Source: an uncultured Panacagrimonas sp. (lineage in GTDB: Bacteria; Pseudomonadota; Gammaproteobacteria; Nevskiales; Nevskiaceae). From it: a stretch of 20,149 bases of DNA. The position numbers and the translations under genes are program-made. Shown here piece after piece: positions 8,689 to 15,226 of the stretch. The notes beneath the pieces were generated by a model. That model saw only the letters and a list, made by a program, of their open reading frames with translations, did not search any database and was not told the origin of the DNA. The stretch covers positions 1-20,149 of the forward strand of contig CAMLNE010000028.1 in the NCBI GenBank assembly GCA_946481265.1, read 5' to 3'. Position 1 is the stretch's first letter, and the number at the start of each line of letters is the position of its first letter.

Positions 8689-9672
8689 GTGCTCAATCCG
8701 CTCGCCCGTTATCCCGAAGTCCAGATGGCCAGCGGCCGTCACATGCTGCCGATCACGCTCATCGGCGGCTTCCTCGGCGCGGGCAAGACGACCCTGCTCA
8801 ACAGCCTGCTGACGCAGGGCGACGGCCGCCGCCTGGCGGTGCTGGTCAACGATTTCGGCGAGCTGAACATCGACGCGCAGCTGATCGTGAAGGTCGAGGG
8901 CCAGCAGATGGAACTGGCCAACGGCTGCATCTGCTGCTCGATCCGTGACGACCTGGTGGCGGGCGTCGAGAACCTGCTGGCCTCCGATCCGCCGCCCGAG
9001 CAGCTGCTGATCGAGACCAGCGGCGTGTCCGACCCGATCAACATCCTGTGCACCTTCAACACCTCGAAGGTGCGCCGCCACATCTTCCTGGAGAACGTGG
9101 TCACCGTGGTCGACGCGGTGCACGCGCTGGACGCACGCGAGACGGAATACGCGGAGCTGTTCGAACGCCAGATCCGCGGCGCCTTCATGATCGTGCTCAA
9201 TCGCACGCAGGCGGCAGGCCCCGAGCAGACGCAGAAGGTGCGCAAGATGATCACCGACCTGCTGCCGGCAGCCGCGATCTTCGAGACCCAGGACGGCTCC
9301 GTGCCGCTGGCGCTGCTGCTCGGTGACAGCCGGATGGGCCAGTCGACCTTCCGGCCCGAGCCGGTGATGGATTCGCGCTCGCATCCGTTCGAGAGCATGG
9401 TCTACCGCACCGACAAGCCGCTCAAGCGCGTGGATTTCATCCGCACCATGAAGGGCATGGCCAACACCGTGTACCGCGCCAAGGGCTTCCTGAATTTCCG
9501 CAACTATCCGCTGACCACGCTCTACCAGAAGGTCGGCAGCTTCGAGTCCTATGTCGACGGCAGCGCCTGGGGCGTGTCGACGCCGCGTACCGAACTGGTG
9601 CTGATCGGCGTCAGCCAGGGGTTCGACCGCGAGGCGATCACCGCGGCGCTCGACGCCTGCTGCCCCGACTGA
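8689..9672 (+). CDS. CobW/COG0523-family (G3E) GTPase, putative metallochaperone
   Basis: The protein (up to 327 residues) has the Walker A box GGFLGAGKTT (26-35), the family metal-binding CxCC motif (Cys80, Cys82, Cys83 in NGCICCSIRDDL), the ETSG switch (109-112), VVDAVHALD (~140-148) and a CobW C-terminal domain (from ~235, including YRAKGFLNF). COG0523 GTPases deliver metals such as Zn, Co or Fe to client proteins or act in metal starvation; the client cannot be read here. The expected guanine-specificity motif NKxD is replaced by NRTQ (171-174). No His-rich metal tail is present. The start is uncertain: GTG at 8689 has no ribosome-binding site, and ATGs at 8725 and 8743 both keep the GTPase fold. 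No Zur-type operator was recognised upstream. Confidence 0.88.
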   Translation: MLNPLARYPEVQMASGRHMLPITLIGGFLGAGKTTLLNSLLTQGDGRRLAVLVNDFGELNIDAQLIVKVEGQQMELANGCICCSIRDDLVAGVENLLASDPPPEQLLIETSGVSDPINILCTFNTSKVRRHIFLENVVTVVDAVHALDARETEYAELFERQIRGAFMIVLNRTQAAGPEQTQKVRKMITDLLPAAAIFETQDGSVPLALLLGDSRMGQSTFRPEPVMDSRSHPFESMVYRTDKPLKRVDFIRTMKGMANTVYRAKGFLNFRNYPLTTLYQKVGSFESYVDGSAWGVSTPRTELVLIGVSQGFDREAITAALDACCPD

Positions 9673-9707
9673 CCCAGCCCGCATCACATCGCAGGGAGGT
9701 GCCCGCA

Positions 9708-10874
9708 ATGCCCATCGAACCGTTCAAGGTCGAGGTCCCCGAAAGCACGCTCACCGATCTGCGCGAGCGCCTGGCGCGGACCCGCTGGCCGGATGATTTC
9801 GCCAACGACCGCTGGCAGTACGGCGCCAACACCGACTACATCAGGGAGCTGTGCGGCTACTGGGGACAGCGCTACGACTGGCGCGCGGCGGAACGCGAGA
9901 TCAACGGCTTTTCGCATTTCCGCACCACGGTCGAAGGGATTCCCATCCACTTCATCCACGAGCGTGGCAAGGGGCCGAATCCGAAACCCCTGATCCTCAG
10001 CCATGGCTGGCCCTGGACGTTCTGGGACCTGAAGAAGGTGATCCGCCGGCTCAGCGATCCGGCCGCCTTCGGCGGCGATCCGCGCGATGCCTTCGACGTC
10101 GTGGTCCCCTCGCTGCCGGGGTACGGGTTCTCCACGCCGCTGCGCACAACCGGCATCAATTTCTGGCGCACCGCCGATCTCTGGGTGGACCTGATGGCCC
10201 AGCTGGGCTATCCGAAGTTCTACGCCGAGGGCGGTGACTGGGGCTCGCTGGTCACCGCGCAGCTCGGGCACAAGTACGCCGACCGCGTGCTCGGCGTCTA
10301 CCTGCACCTGATGCTGCCGCTGGGCATCTTCAACGAGCCGGGCCCCGGCCCCGAGGCATACGACGGTCCCGGCGAGCAGGCGCTGCTCGCAAAGAACCTG
10401 AACTTCTTCGCCGCGGAGAGCGGCTATTCGGCGATCCAGTGCACCAAGCCGCAGTCGATGGCGATCGGCCTGAACGATTCGCCGGCCGGTCTCTGCGCAT
10501 GGCTGGTCGAGAAGCGGCGCACCTGGGCCGATACCGGCGGCGACGTCGAGTCGCGCTTCACCCGGGACGAGCTGTGCACCGTGGCCACCCTGTACTGGGC
10601 CACGCAGAGCTACGGCACCTCGGCGCGCTACTACTACGAGTGCACGCACAACCCGTGGACGCCTTCGCACGACCGCAGCCCGGTGGTCGAGGCACCGACC
10701 GGCCTGGCCTACTTCGAAAAGGAGGTGGCCAACATGCCGCGCGGCTGGTGTGAGCGCTACTACAACCTGAAGCACTACTCGCGCTTCGAGAAGGGCGGTC
10801 ACTTCGCGCCGATGGAAGAACCCGAGGCCCTGGTCGACGACATCCGCCGCTTCTTCCGCGGCCTGACGGCCTAG
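9708..10874 (+). CDS. Epoxide hydrolase (alpha/beta hydrolase, N-terminal EHN domain)
   Basis: The 388-residue enzyme opens with the epoxide-hydrolase N-terminal domain (PFKVEVPESTLTDLRERLARTRWP) and continues with the alpha/beta core: oxyanion motif SHGWPWTFWD, predicted nucleophile D177 in GGDWGS, acid E339 in YFEKEVANMP, and catalytic H365 in KGGHFAPMEEP. E339 aligns with the charge-relay glutamate of microsomal epoxide hydrolase when the PTG...P segments are matched by eye. The expected product is a vicinal diol; the substrate is unknown. ATG 9708 is chosen over GTG 9699 because GGGAGG (9694-9699) sits eight bases before the ATG and overlaps the GTG. The gene follows the CobW gene by 35 bp on the same strand, so co-transcription is plausible without an obvious functional link. 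Confidence 0.92.
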   Translation: MPIEPFKVEVPESTLTDLRERLARTRWPDDFANDRWQYGANTDYIRELCGYWGQRYDWRAAEREINGFSHFRTTVEGIPIHFIHERGKGPNPKPLILSHGWPWTFWDLKKVIRRLSDPAAFGGDPRDAFDVVVPSLPGYGFSTPLRTTGINFWRTADLWVDLMAQLGYPKFYAEGGDWGSLVTAQLGHKYADRVLGVYLHLMLPLGIFNEPGPGPEAYDGPGEQALLAKNLNFFAAESGYSAIQCTKPQSMAIGLNDSPAGLCAWLVEKRRTWADTGGDVESRFTRDELCTVATLYWATQSYGTSARYYYECTHNPWTPSHDRSPVVEAPTGLAYFEKEVANMPRGWCERYYNLKHYSRFEKGGHFAPMEEPEALVDDIRRFFRGLTA

Positions 10875-10888
10875 GACCCGGCCGGCGG

Positions 10889-10904
10889 GCGCGCAAAGGC
10901 GCGC
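10889..10904 (+). terminator. Short GC hairpin after the epoxide hydrolase gene
   Basis: GCGCGC-AAAG-GCGCGC forms a six-bp all-GC stem with a four-base loop, 14 bp after the stop. It lacks a T-tract. It may mark the 3' end of the transcript; the region is so GC-rich that chance formation is possible. Confidence 0.33.
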
Positions 10905-10985
10905 GGACGCACCGCCCGCGGCGAGCGCGGACGCGCGCATCCTGCTTCATGCGCCATGTGGTACGGCCCCCGGCCGGTTGCCGGC

Positions 10986-10991
10986 CATAAT
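10986..10991 (+). promoter_or_regulatory. Possible -10 element for the hydroxylase gene
   Basis: CATAAT in the context GCCGGCCATAATCCGG lies 35 bp before the ATG at 11021, in a 146-bp gap otherwise free of AT-rich sequence. No -35 hexamer is seen at the right distance. GGCCGG-TTG-CCGGCC, directly upstream, is an inverted repeat that could be an operator or a chance GC palindrome. Confidence 0.35.
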
Positions 10992-11020
10992 CCGGCCGAG
11001 CCGGTCAGGGAGGCCGCCCG

Positions 11021-12172
11021 ATGTCGCTCGAAGCCTGGGTCACCAAGACATTCGCCAGCCCGGAGCCGGCCGGCTTCGGCTACGGCTGGATCAGCGGCAC
11101 GCTGTCCATCTTCCTGGGCGTGCTGTCGATCTTCGCCGTGATGTGTTTCCGCTGGCCGGAGTACTTCGTGGTGGAACAGATGCGGGGCCGGTACCCGGTC
11201 CCGCTGCTGCGGGCAGTGCTGGAACTGTCGATCGGCCTGTCCTTCTTCCTGGCCTTTCTCAGCGCGATGCTGCGCCGCAAGAAGATGCTGGCGATCACCG
11301 GCATCCTGCTGGCCCTGATCGCGGTGGCGATGGGCGGTGCCGACGCCGCGCTCGGCAGCTTCGGCGATCGTCGCTTCTACCTGGGGCTGGACTGGTTCGT
11401 CCTGACCTTGCTGGTGCTCACCATGGTCTTCGTGCCGATGGAGCGCCTCTTCCCGTACCGGCGCGAACAGAGCGTGTTCCGTCGCGGCTGGCTCACGGAC
11501 CTGCAGCACTTCTTCGTCAGCCATCTGCTGGTGCAGCTGCTCACCTATCTCACGCTGCTGCCCGCCACCGTCCTGTTCGCCTGGATGACGGGGCCGCAGC
11601 TGCAGGCCGCGGTGCAGGCGCAGCCGCTGTGGCTGCAGTTCATCGAGATCATGATCGTCGCGGACCTCGCCGAGTACGCCATCCACCGCAGCTTCCACAC
11701 CACGCCCTGGCTGTGGCGCATCCACGCGGTGCATCACTCGGTCGAGCACATGGACTGGATCGCCGGTTCGCGCCTGCACCTGCTGGAGATCGTCATCATC
11801 CGTGGCGGCACCTTCCTGCCGCTCTACCTGTTCGGCTTCGCGCAGCCGGCGGTGTATGCGTATCTCGCGTTCGTGTCCTTCCACGCGGTGTTCCTGCACA
11901 CCAACACCGGCTTCCGCCTGGGCTGGCTGGAACATGTCATCGCCATGCCGCGCTTCCATCACTGGCACCACAGCTCCGAGCGCGAGGCCCTGGACCGCAA
12001 CTTCGCGCTGCACTTCCCGCTGATCGACCAGATCTTCGGCACCAAGCACCTGCCCGGGCAGCGCTGGCCGAAGACCTACGGCGTGCTCGGCTACCAGCTG
12101 CCGGAAGGCTGGTGGGCGCAGCTGCTGTGGCCGTTCCGCAAGGGCGGCAGGACGCCGCCTTCGGGCGGCTGA
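11021..12172 (+). CDS. Membrane fatty-acid hydroxylase / sterol desaturase family protein
   Basis: The 383-residue polytopic protein carries the histidine clusters that bind a di-iron centre in this superfamily: H222 and H226 (HRSFH), H235, H238 and H239 (HAVHH), H293, and H313, H314, H316 and H317 (RFHHWHHS). Such enzymes hydroxylate or desaturate lipids, using O2. Hydrophobic spans lie at about 26-43, 62-81, 89-104, 121-140, 161-186, 203-220 and 255-292. The first ~120 residues, with about three spans, extend beyond the minimal hydroxylase domain, which starts near residue 122. AGGGAGG (11007-11013) seven bases before the ATG fixes the start. The lipid substrate cannot be told. The stop TGA directly touches the stop of the oppositely oriented DUF1428 gene. 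Confidence 0.9.
   Translation: MSLEAWVTKTFASPEPAGFGYGWISGTLSIFLGVLSIFAVMCFRWPEYFVVEQMRGRYPVPLLRAVLELSIGLSFFLAFLSAMLRRKKMLAITGILLALIAVAMGGADAALGSFGDRRFYLGLDWFVLTLLVLTMVFVPMERLFPYRREQSVFRRGWLTDLQHFFVSHLLVQLLTYLTLLPATVLFAWMTGPQLQAAVQAQPLWLQFIEIMIVADLAEYAIHRSFHTTPWLWRIHAVHHSVEHMDWIAGSRLHLLEIVIIRGGTFLPLYLFGFAQPAVYAYLAFVSFHAVFLHTNTGFRLGWLEHVIAMPRFHHWHHSSEREALDRNFALHFPLIDQIFGTKHLPGQRWPKTYGVLGYQLPEGWWAQLLWPFRKGGRTPPSGG
12154..12169. terminator. UUCG-tetraloop hairpin at the junction of two convergent genes
   Basis: GCCGCC-TTCG-GGCGGC is a six-bp stem closed by C-G around a UUCG loop, an unusually stable RNA tetraloop. It overlaps the last codons of the hydroxylase gene and ends one base before its TGA (12170-12172). 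On the minus strand it lies just past the DUF1428 stop (12175-12173). With no spacer between the genes, it is the only visible candidate for ending both transcripts. No T-tract follows on the plus strand. Confidence 0.4.
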
Positions 12173-12529
12173 TCAGAATTCGACGAGGCTCTTGAAGCCG
12201 CCGAAGATCATGCGCTTGCCATCGAACGGCATCTGCTTGGGATCCATGCCGGCCAGGCGCGGATCCTTCATCACCTTGTCGTTGATCCGGTCGCGCTGCG
12301 CCCGCGACTTGTAGACGATCCACGCGAACACCACGGTCTCGTCCGCCTTGAGTTTCACGCTCTGCGGAAACGAGGTCCATTTGCCCGGCTTGACGTCGTC
12401 CGCCACGCACTCGTGGTAGGCCAGCGCGCCGTGCTCGCACCAGATCTTGCCGGCCTTGCGGGCGAGCCGGCGATAGGCATCGAGATTCTTCCTGGGAATG
12501 GGCAGCACGAATCCGTCGACATAGCTCAT
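12173..12529 (-). CDS. DUF1428 (YbaA-like) protein
   Basis: The 118-residue cytoplasmic protein matches the DUF1428 family over its whole length, with MSYVDGFVLPIPRKNLDAYRRLA at the start, WCEHGALAYHECVADDV, the ETVVFAWIVYKSRAQRD strand-helix and the ending MPFDGKRMIFGGFKSLVEF. E. coli YbaA (117 residues) has the same layout. It is a small ferredoxin-like alpha/beta-barrel fold with no assigned reaction. ATGs also occur at 12538 and 12655 in frame. I chose 12529 because it reproduces the family N-terminus and has GGAG nine bases upstream; 12538 remains possible. The stop abuts the convergent hydroxylase stop with no spacer, the two stop codons forming TGATCA. It is divergent from the 102-residue unknown (188 bp). 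Confidence 0.88.
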   Translation of the reverse strand: MSYVDGFVLPIPRKNLDAYRRLARKAGKIWCEHGALAYHECVADDVKPGKWTSFPQSVKLKADETVVFAWIVYKSRAQRDRINDKVMKDPRLAGMDPKQMPFDGKRMIFGGFKSLVEF

Positions 12530-12717
12530 GGCGTTCATCTCCGCTTCTTCAGGGCCCGCTGGGGCGGAAGGGATATATGAACCCCGTCCCGGTCCGCCGT
12601 CGAGTCCGATGATGCAGGACGCGGAGCGCGTGCGCGCCCGGATCGCAGCGGGCACCCCCCTTGCGACGCGGTGCGCGCCGTTCCGCCGTTCCTCTTCCCC
12701 GTCCTCGTGAGGTCCGC

Positions 12718-13026
12718 ATGCCCAACACCACGCGCGTCGTCATCCATGAGCCCGAGCATCGCCGCCGCTCCATCGCGATCGAAGCCGATCCGCTGGCCAG
12801 TCGCATCTACGATCACAACATCCGCGCCTACTTCGAGTTTCTCAGGCATGAAGGCGGGAAATCGGGCTTCGATGTGCAGACCGACCGGATCGAGGCCGAC
12901 GCCATGATCCAGATCGAGGGCGAGTCCGCAGAACGCCGCAAGGCGGTGCATGCCTGGTTCGCGGCGCAGCCGGATATCTGGAACTGGCTGCCATCGGTGG
13001 ACGTGCGCGGCTTTGCCGTGATGTGA
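12718..13026 (+). CDS. Uncharacterised 102-residue protein
   Basis: I do not recognise this family. The ATG is preceded by GTGAGG (12707-12712) five bases upstream, giving 102 residues, and third-position GC bias agrees with neighbouring genes, so I consider it real. The product is soluble with no signal peptide or membrane span. It starts with TTRVVIHEPEHRRRSIAIEADPL, continues with an aromatic helix IYDHNIRAYFEFLRHEGG, then a beta-like segment with acidic residues (TDRIEADAMIQIEGES), and ends in a Trp-rich stretch HAWFAAQPDIWNWLPSVDV. It sits between the divergent DUF1428 gene and sodB, 188 bp before sodB, so joint transcription with sodB is possible but unproven. An upstream in-frame extension to 12661 exists and is less likely. 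Confidence 0.7.
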   Translation: MPNTTRVVIHEPEHRRRSIAIEADPLASRIYDHNIRAYFEFLRHEGGKSGFDVQTDRIEADAMIQIEGESAERRKAVHAWFAAQPDIWNWLPSVDVRGFAVM

Positions 13027-13080
13027 GCGCAGGCCGGCATCCGCGTGCGCACGCGCGGGCGCCGCCCGCGGCTCGCGGCC

Positions 13081-13108
13081 TTGCGTTCGCCGCCCCCCGG
13101 CGTAACCT
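13081..13108 (+). promoter_or_regulatory. Candidate sodB promoter
   Basis: TTGCGT (13081-13086) and TAACCT (13103-13108) are spaced by 16 bp, and a start near 13115 would put the following hairpins (13118-13159) at the very 5' end of the mRNA. Both hexamers are partial matches, so this is tentative. Confidence 0.3.
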
Positions 13109-13117
13109 TCATATCCC

Positions 13118-13133
13118 CCTGCCGGTCGGCAGG
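13118..13133 (+). repeat. First inverted repeat in the sodB leader
   Basis: CCTGCC-GGTC-GGCAGG can form a six-bp hairpin with a four-base loop. It lies 82 bp before the sodB ATG and just after the candidate promoter, so it could be a 5' stabilising stem or an operator. Confidence 0.45.
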
Positions 13134-13136
13134 CGG

Positions 13137-13159
13137 CGCGCAGGATGAGAGCCTGCGCG
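13137..13159 (+). repeat. Second inverted repeat in the sodB leader
   Basis: CGCGCAGG and CCTGCGCG (eight-bp arms) flank a seven-base loop ATGAGAG. It follows the first repeat by three bases. Downstream the leader becomes A-rich before the ribosome-binding site (CAAAAAAGGAACG), leaving that site open. Confidence 0.5.
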
Positions 13160-13214
13160 TGCCCTGCAGGCCCGCGCCTCGCGGACCCGCCACAACGAAC
13201 CAAAAAAGGAACGA

Positions 13215-13796
13215 ATGACCATGGCTCTGACCCTGCCCAAGCTCCCCTATGCCCAGGACGCGCTTGCGCCCCACATGTCGGCCGAAACGCTCGAGTATCA
13301 CTACGGCAAGCACCACAAGCGCTATGTCGATGTCGGCAACCAGCTCATCGCCGGTACCGAGTTCGAGAATCTGGATATCGAGAGCATCATCCAGCGTGCC
13401 GAAGGCAAGATCTTCAACAACGTGGCCCAGGCCTGGAACCACGACTTCTTCTGGAAGTGCCTGACGCCGAACAAGGCGGCCCCCAGCGAGGCGCTCGCCG
13501 CGGCGCTGACCAAGAGCTTCGGCAGTGTCGAGGAATTCAAGACGCAGTTCGCCAAGACCGCGGCCGATACGTTCGGCTCGGGCTGGGCCTGGCTGGTGCG
13601 CAACAAGAGCGGCGCGCTGGAGATCCTCAGCACCTCCAACGCCGACACGCCGCTGCGCCACGGCCACAAGCCGCTGCTCACCTGCGATGTCTGGGAGCAC
13701 GCGTACTACATCGATTACCGCAACGACCGCGCCGCCTTCCTGAACCACTTCTGGGAAATCGTGAACTGGGATTTCGTGGCGAAGAACTGCGGCTGA
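13215..13796 (+). CDS. sodB: Superoxide dismutase [Fe]
   Basis: The 193-residue protein converts superoxide to O2 and H2O2 in the cytoplasm. It is close to E. coli SodB throughout. The metal ligands are H29 (EYHYGKHH), H76 (WNHDFFW), D158 and H162 (CDVWEHAYY). Iron rather than manganese use is indicated by the second-shell glutamine Q72 in NVAQAWNH, where Mn enzymes have a glycine, and by the YIDYRNDR ending. The conserved C-terminus WEIVNWDFVAKN is intact. Two ATGs are possible: 13215, four bases after AAAGGA (13205-13210), and 13221, ten bases after it; the second gives the shorter family N-terminus. The leader contains two hairpins. A long inverted repeat about 98 bp after the stop probably ends the transcript. 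No Fur box was recognised. Confidence 0.97.
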   Translation: MTMALTLPKLPYAQDALAPHMSAETLEYHYGKHHKRYVDVGNQLIAGTEFENLDIESIIQRAEGKIFNNVAQAWNHDFFWKCLTPNKAAPSEALAAALTKSFGSVEEFKTQFAKTAADTFGSGWAWLVRNKSGALEILSTSNADTPLRHGHKPLLTCDVWEHAYYIDYRNDRAAFLNHFWEIVNWDFVAKNCG

Positions 13797-13893
13797 GGCT
13801 TATCGCCGCGGCATGCCCGGAGCTGCACGCGGACGGGTGATCGGCCCGCGCCGCTGCGTCGCATGGCCGGGCTTGCTTCGGTCTGGCCTGTTG

Positions 13894-13931
13894 GAACCGC
13901 CCGGCGACGCGCCTGCGTCGTCGGGCGGTTC
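13894..13931. terminator. Long 17-bp stem-loop between sodB and a convergent gene
   Basis: The arm GAACCGCCCGGCGACGC (13894-13910) pairs with 13915-13931 over 17 bp with a single G-U wobble and a four-base loop GCCT. It lies in the gap between sodB and the oppositely oriented membrane protein gene, where a two-way terminator is expected. No T-tract flanks it on either side, so it could instead be a dispersed palindromic repeat element. Confidence 0.55.
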
Positions 13932-13959
13932 GCGTCTGGGGACGCAGGAGCGACGCTGC

Positions 13960-14232
13960 TCAGCGTCGGCCGGCGGTGGCCAGCAGGTCGATCGCACTTT
14001 CCGATATCGCCACCGCATCGTCATCCGGTATGGCGCGCGCCGGCATGCCCCAGGTTTCCAGGCTGCCCTGGCTGACCAGATTCCAGGGCGGCGCCGCCTC
14101 GGCGCCGTCCGATCGATGGATTCGCAGGGTGTCGGAAGACACCGCGTTGACGGATACGACCGGCAGCGACGCGGCGGAGATCAGCCCGACCACGATCGCG
14201 AGAACCAGCAGGATATCGGTCCAGGAATTCAT
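13960..14232 (-). CDS. Small single-span membrane protein, unknown
   Basis: This 90-residue protein belongs to no family I recognise. Its N-terminus MNSWTDILLVLAIVVGLISAASLPVV holds one hydrophobic span (about residues 7-26), either an anchor or an uncleaved signal. The remaining ~60 residues are polar (RIHRSDGAEAAPPW, NLVSQGSLETWGMP, AIPDDDAVAISESAIDLL) and would lie in the periplasm. The start at 14232 is well supported by GGGAG six bases upstream and GAGGG closer in. The frame stays open for a long way upstream, but that part is Cys/Arg-rich and has no such signal. A CGACGCTG-CT-CAGCGTCG inverted repeat (13951-13968) overlaps the stop codon. The gene converges on sodB, with the long hairpin at 13894-13931 between them. 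Confidence 0.7.
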   Translation of the reverse strand: MNSWTDILLVLAIVVGLISAASLPVVSVNAVSSDTLRIHRSDGAEAAPPWNLVSQGSLETWGMPARAIPDDDAVAISESAIDLLATAGRR

Positions 14233-14628
14233 CGCCCTCTCCCAACGACGGCATGCACAAGGCGGGACGTGTCCGCACGGGCAGACCAGCAGGCGAGGAC
14301 GACAGGCGGGCGGGGTCGCCACGACCCCGCAGCACTCCACGACCGTGCATGCCTCCGCGATTCCTTGCCCCCGCTGCATCCATGTGACCCGGCAGCAGCG
14401 CCTCAGCAGAACTCGTGCCTCGCGAACCCGGGCTGGCAGGACGCGTTCACGGCGCGCGCGGCGTGCGTGGCAGACGGCCGTTGCTCTGCGGCTCCATGCA
14501 ATCCGAACCCCGGCCACGGGGGCGCCCTGCCTTCTGCAAAGCGCGCCGCAGGCGCGGTCGGGACGGGGCCGGGCACGCAATGTGACAGGTCCCCGCGTGC
14601 ATTCCTGCGCGACGAAAAGGAAAGTCTC
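14233..14628. other. 396-bp intergenic region with a strong hairpin, no convincing gene
   Basis: Reading frames exist on both strands here, but their products are Arg/Pro/Ser-rich or Cys-rich, lack ribosome-binding sites and look like non-coding GC-rich sequence. The clearest structure is GCGGGGTCG-CCA-CGACCCCGC (14310-14330), a nine-bp stem with a three-base loop, about 80 bp upstream of the membrane protein start. The region must contain the divergent promoters of the flanking genes, but I could not pick -10 or -35 elements with confidence. AAGGAAA (14618-14623) at the right edge serves the lipoprotein gene. Confidence 0.5.
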
Positions 14629-15045
14629 ATGAAGTCTGTTCAAGCAGCCCCGCTCCGGTCGAGCGGTCTCCTGATGCTGGCGCTGGCCGGGTCACTCGCG
14701 CTCGGCGCCTGCAACCGGCAGGAGGATCCCGCGCAGACGGCCCAGGACATGGGCGAGGAACGGCGTGAAGGAAACCAGGACGTCCAGGACGCTGCGCGCG
14801 ACGCCGCGGAGAACCGTGCTGAGGGTGCGGACAGCGCGCAGCAGGCGGGCGATGCCTACACGATCGAGATGGAGAAGATCGAGGCCGATCACGAGGTGGC
14901 CAAGGAACGCTGCGACGGCGTGCCGCCCGAGGAGAAGTCGGCCTGCATCGCCGACGCCGACGCCGCCTACGAGTCGGCGAAGAAGGCGGCAGAGGCCAAG
15001 CGCGACTCGAGGGAAGACGGCGGCATGACGCCGATGACTCCATAG
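14629..15045 (+). CDS. Ala/Glu-rich helical lipoprotein, unknown function
   Basis: The 138-residue product has a lipoprotein signal peptide with lipobox LGAC and Cys28 as the acylated residue; the next residue is Asn, which predicts the outer membrane. The mature part is strongly charged and alpha-helical: DMGEERREGNQDVQDAARDA and AENRAEGADSAQQAGDAY suggest a coiled coil. Then EADHEVAKERCDGVPPEEKSAC holds two cysteines 13 residues apart that could form a disulfide, followed by DADAAYESAKKAAEAKRDS. The last part resembles, from memory, a small periplasmic protein type in beta- and gammaproteobacteria with repeated AKxKCD...CxxxAK units, often near stress genes. AAGGAAA six bases upstream supports the ATG. 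The CBS-domain gene is 181 bp downstream. Confidence 0.78.
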   Translation: MKSVQAAPLRSSGLLMLALAGSLALGACNRQEDPAQTAQDMGEERREGNQDVQDAARDAAENRAEGADSAQQAGDAYTIEMEKIEADHEVAKERCDGVPPEEKSACIADADAAYESAKKAAEAKRDSREDGGMTPMTP

Positions 15046-15085
15046 CTGCGCTGGTTGCCGTTGCTTCGGCTCCGCGCCGGGCCGC

Positions 15086-15102
15086 GCGAGGCGCGCCCTC
15101 GC
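15086..15102 (+). terminator. Short hairpin after the lipoprotein gene
   Basis: GCGAGG-CGCGC-CCTCGC forms a six-bp stem with a five-base loop 40 bp after the stop. There is no T-tract. It is a weak terminator candidate in GC-rich sequence. Confidence 0.25.
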
Positions 15103-15226
15103 AGGCTTGGCGCGCGGGGCTCCCGTGTCCAACTCGCCGACGGTAGAGGCAGAGGGAAGTGACACGGTTTCGGGAACGGGCGTTGCGCCTGCCCCTTGTC
15201 CCAACGGGCGGAACAGGAGTGGAACG

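Noticed and set aside
13813..15045. 410-codon frame ending in the lipoprotein
   Set aside because: Only the last 138 residues, starting after AAGGAAA with a lipoprotein signal, are protein-like. The upstream part lacks a start signal and covers the convergent membrane protein gene.
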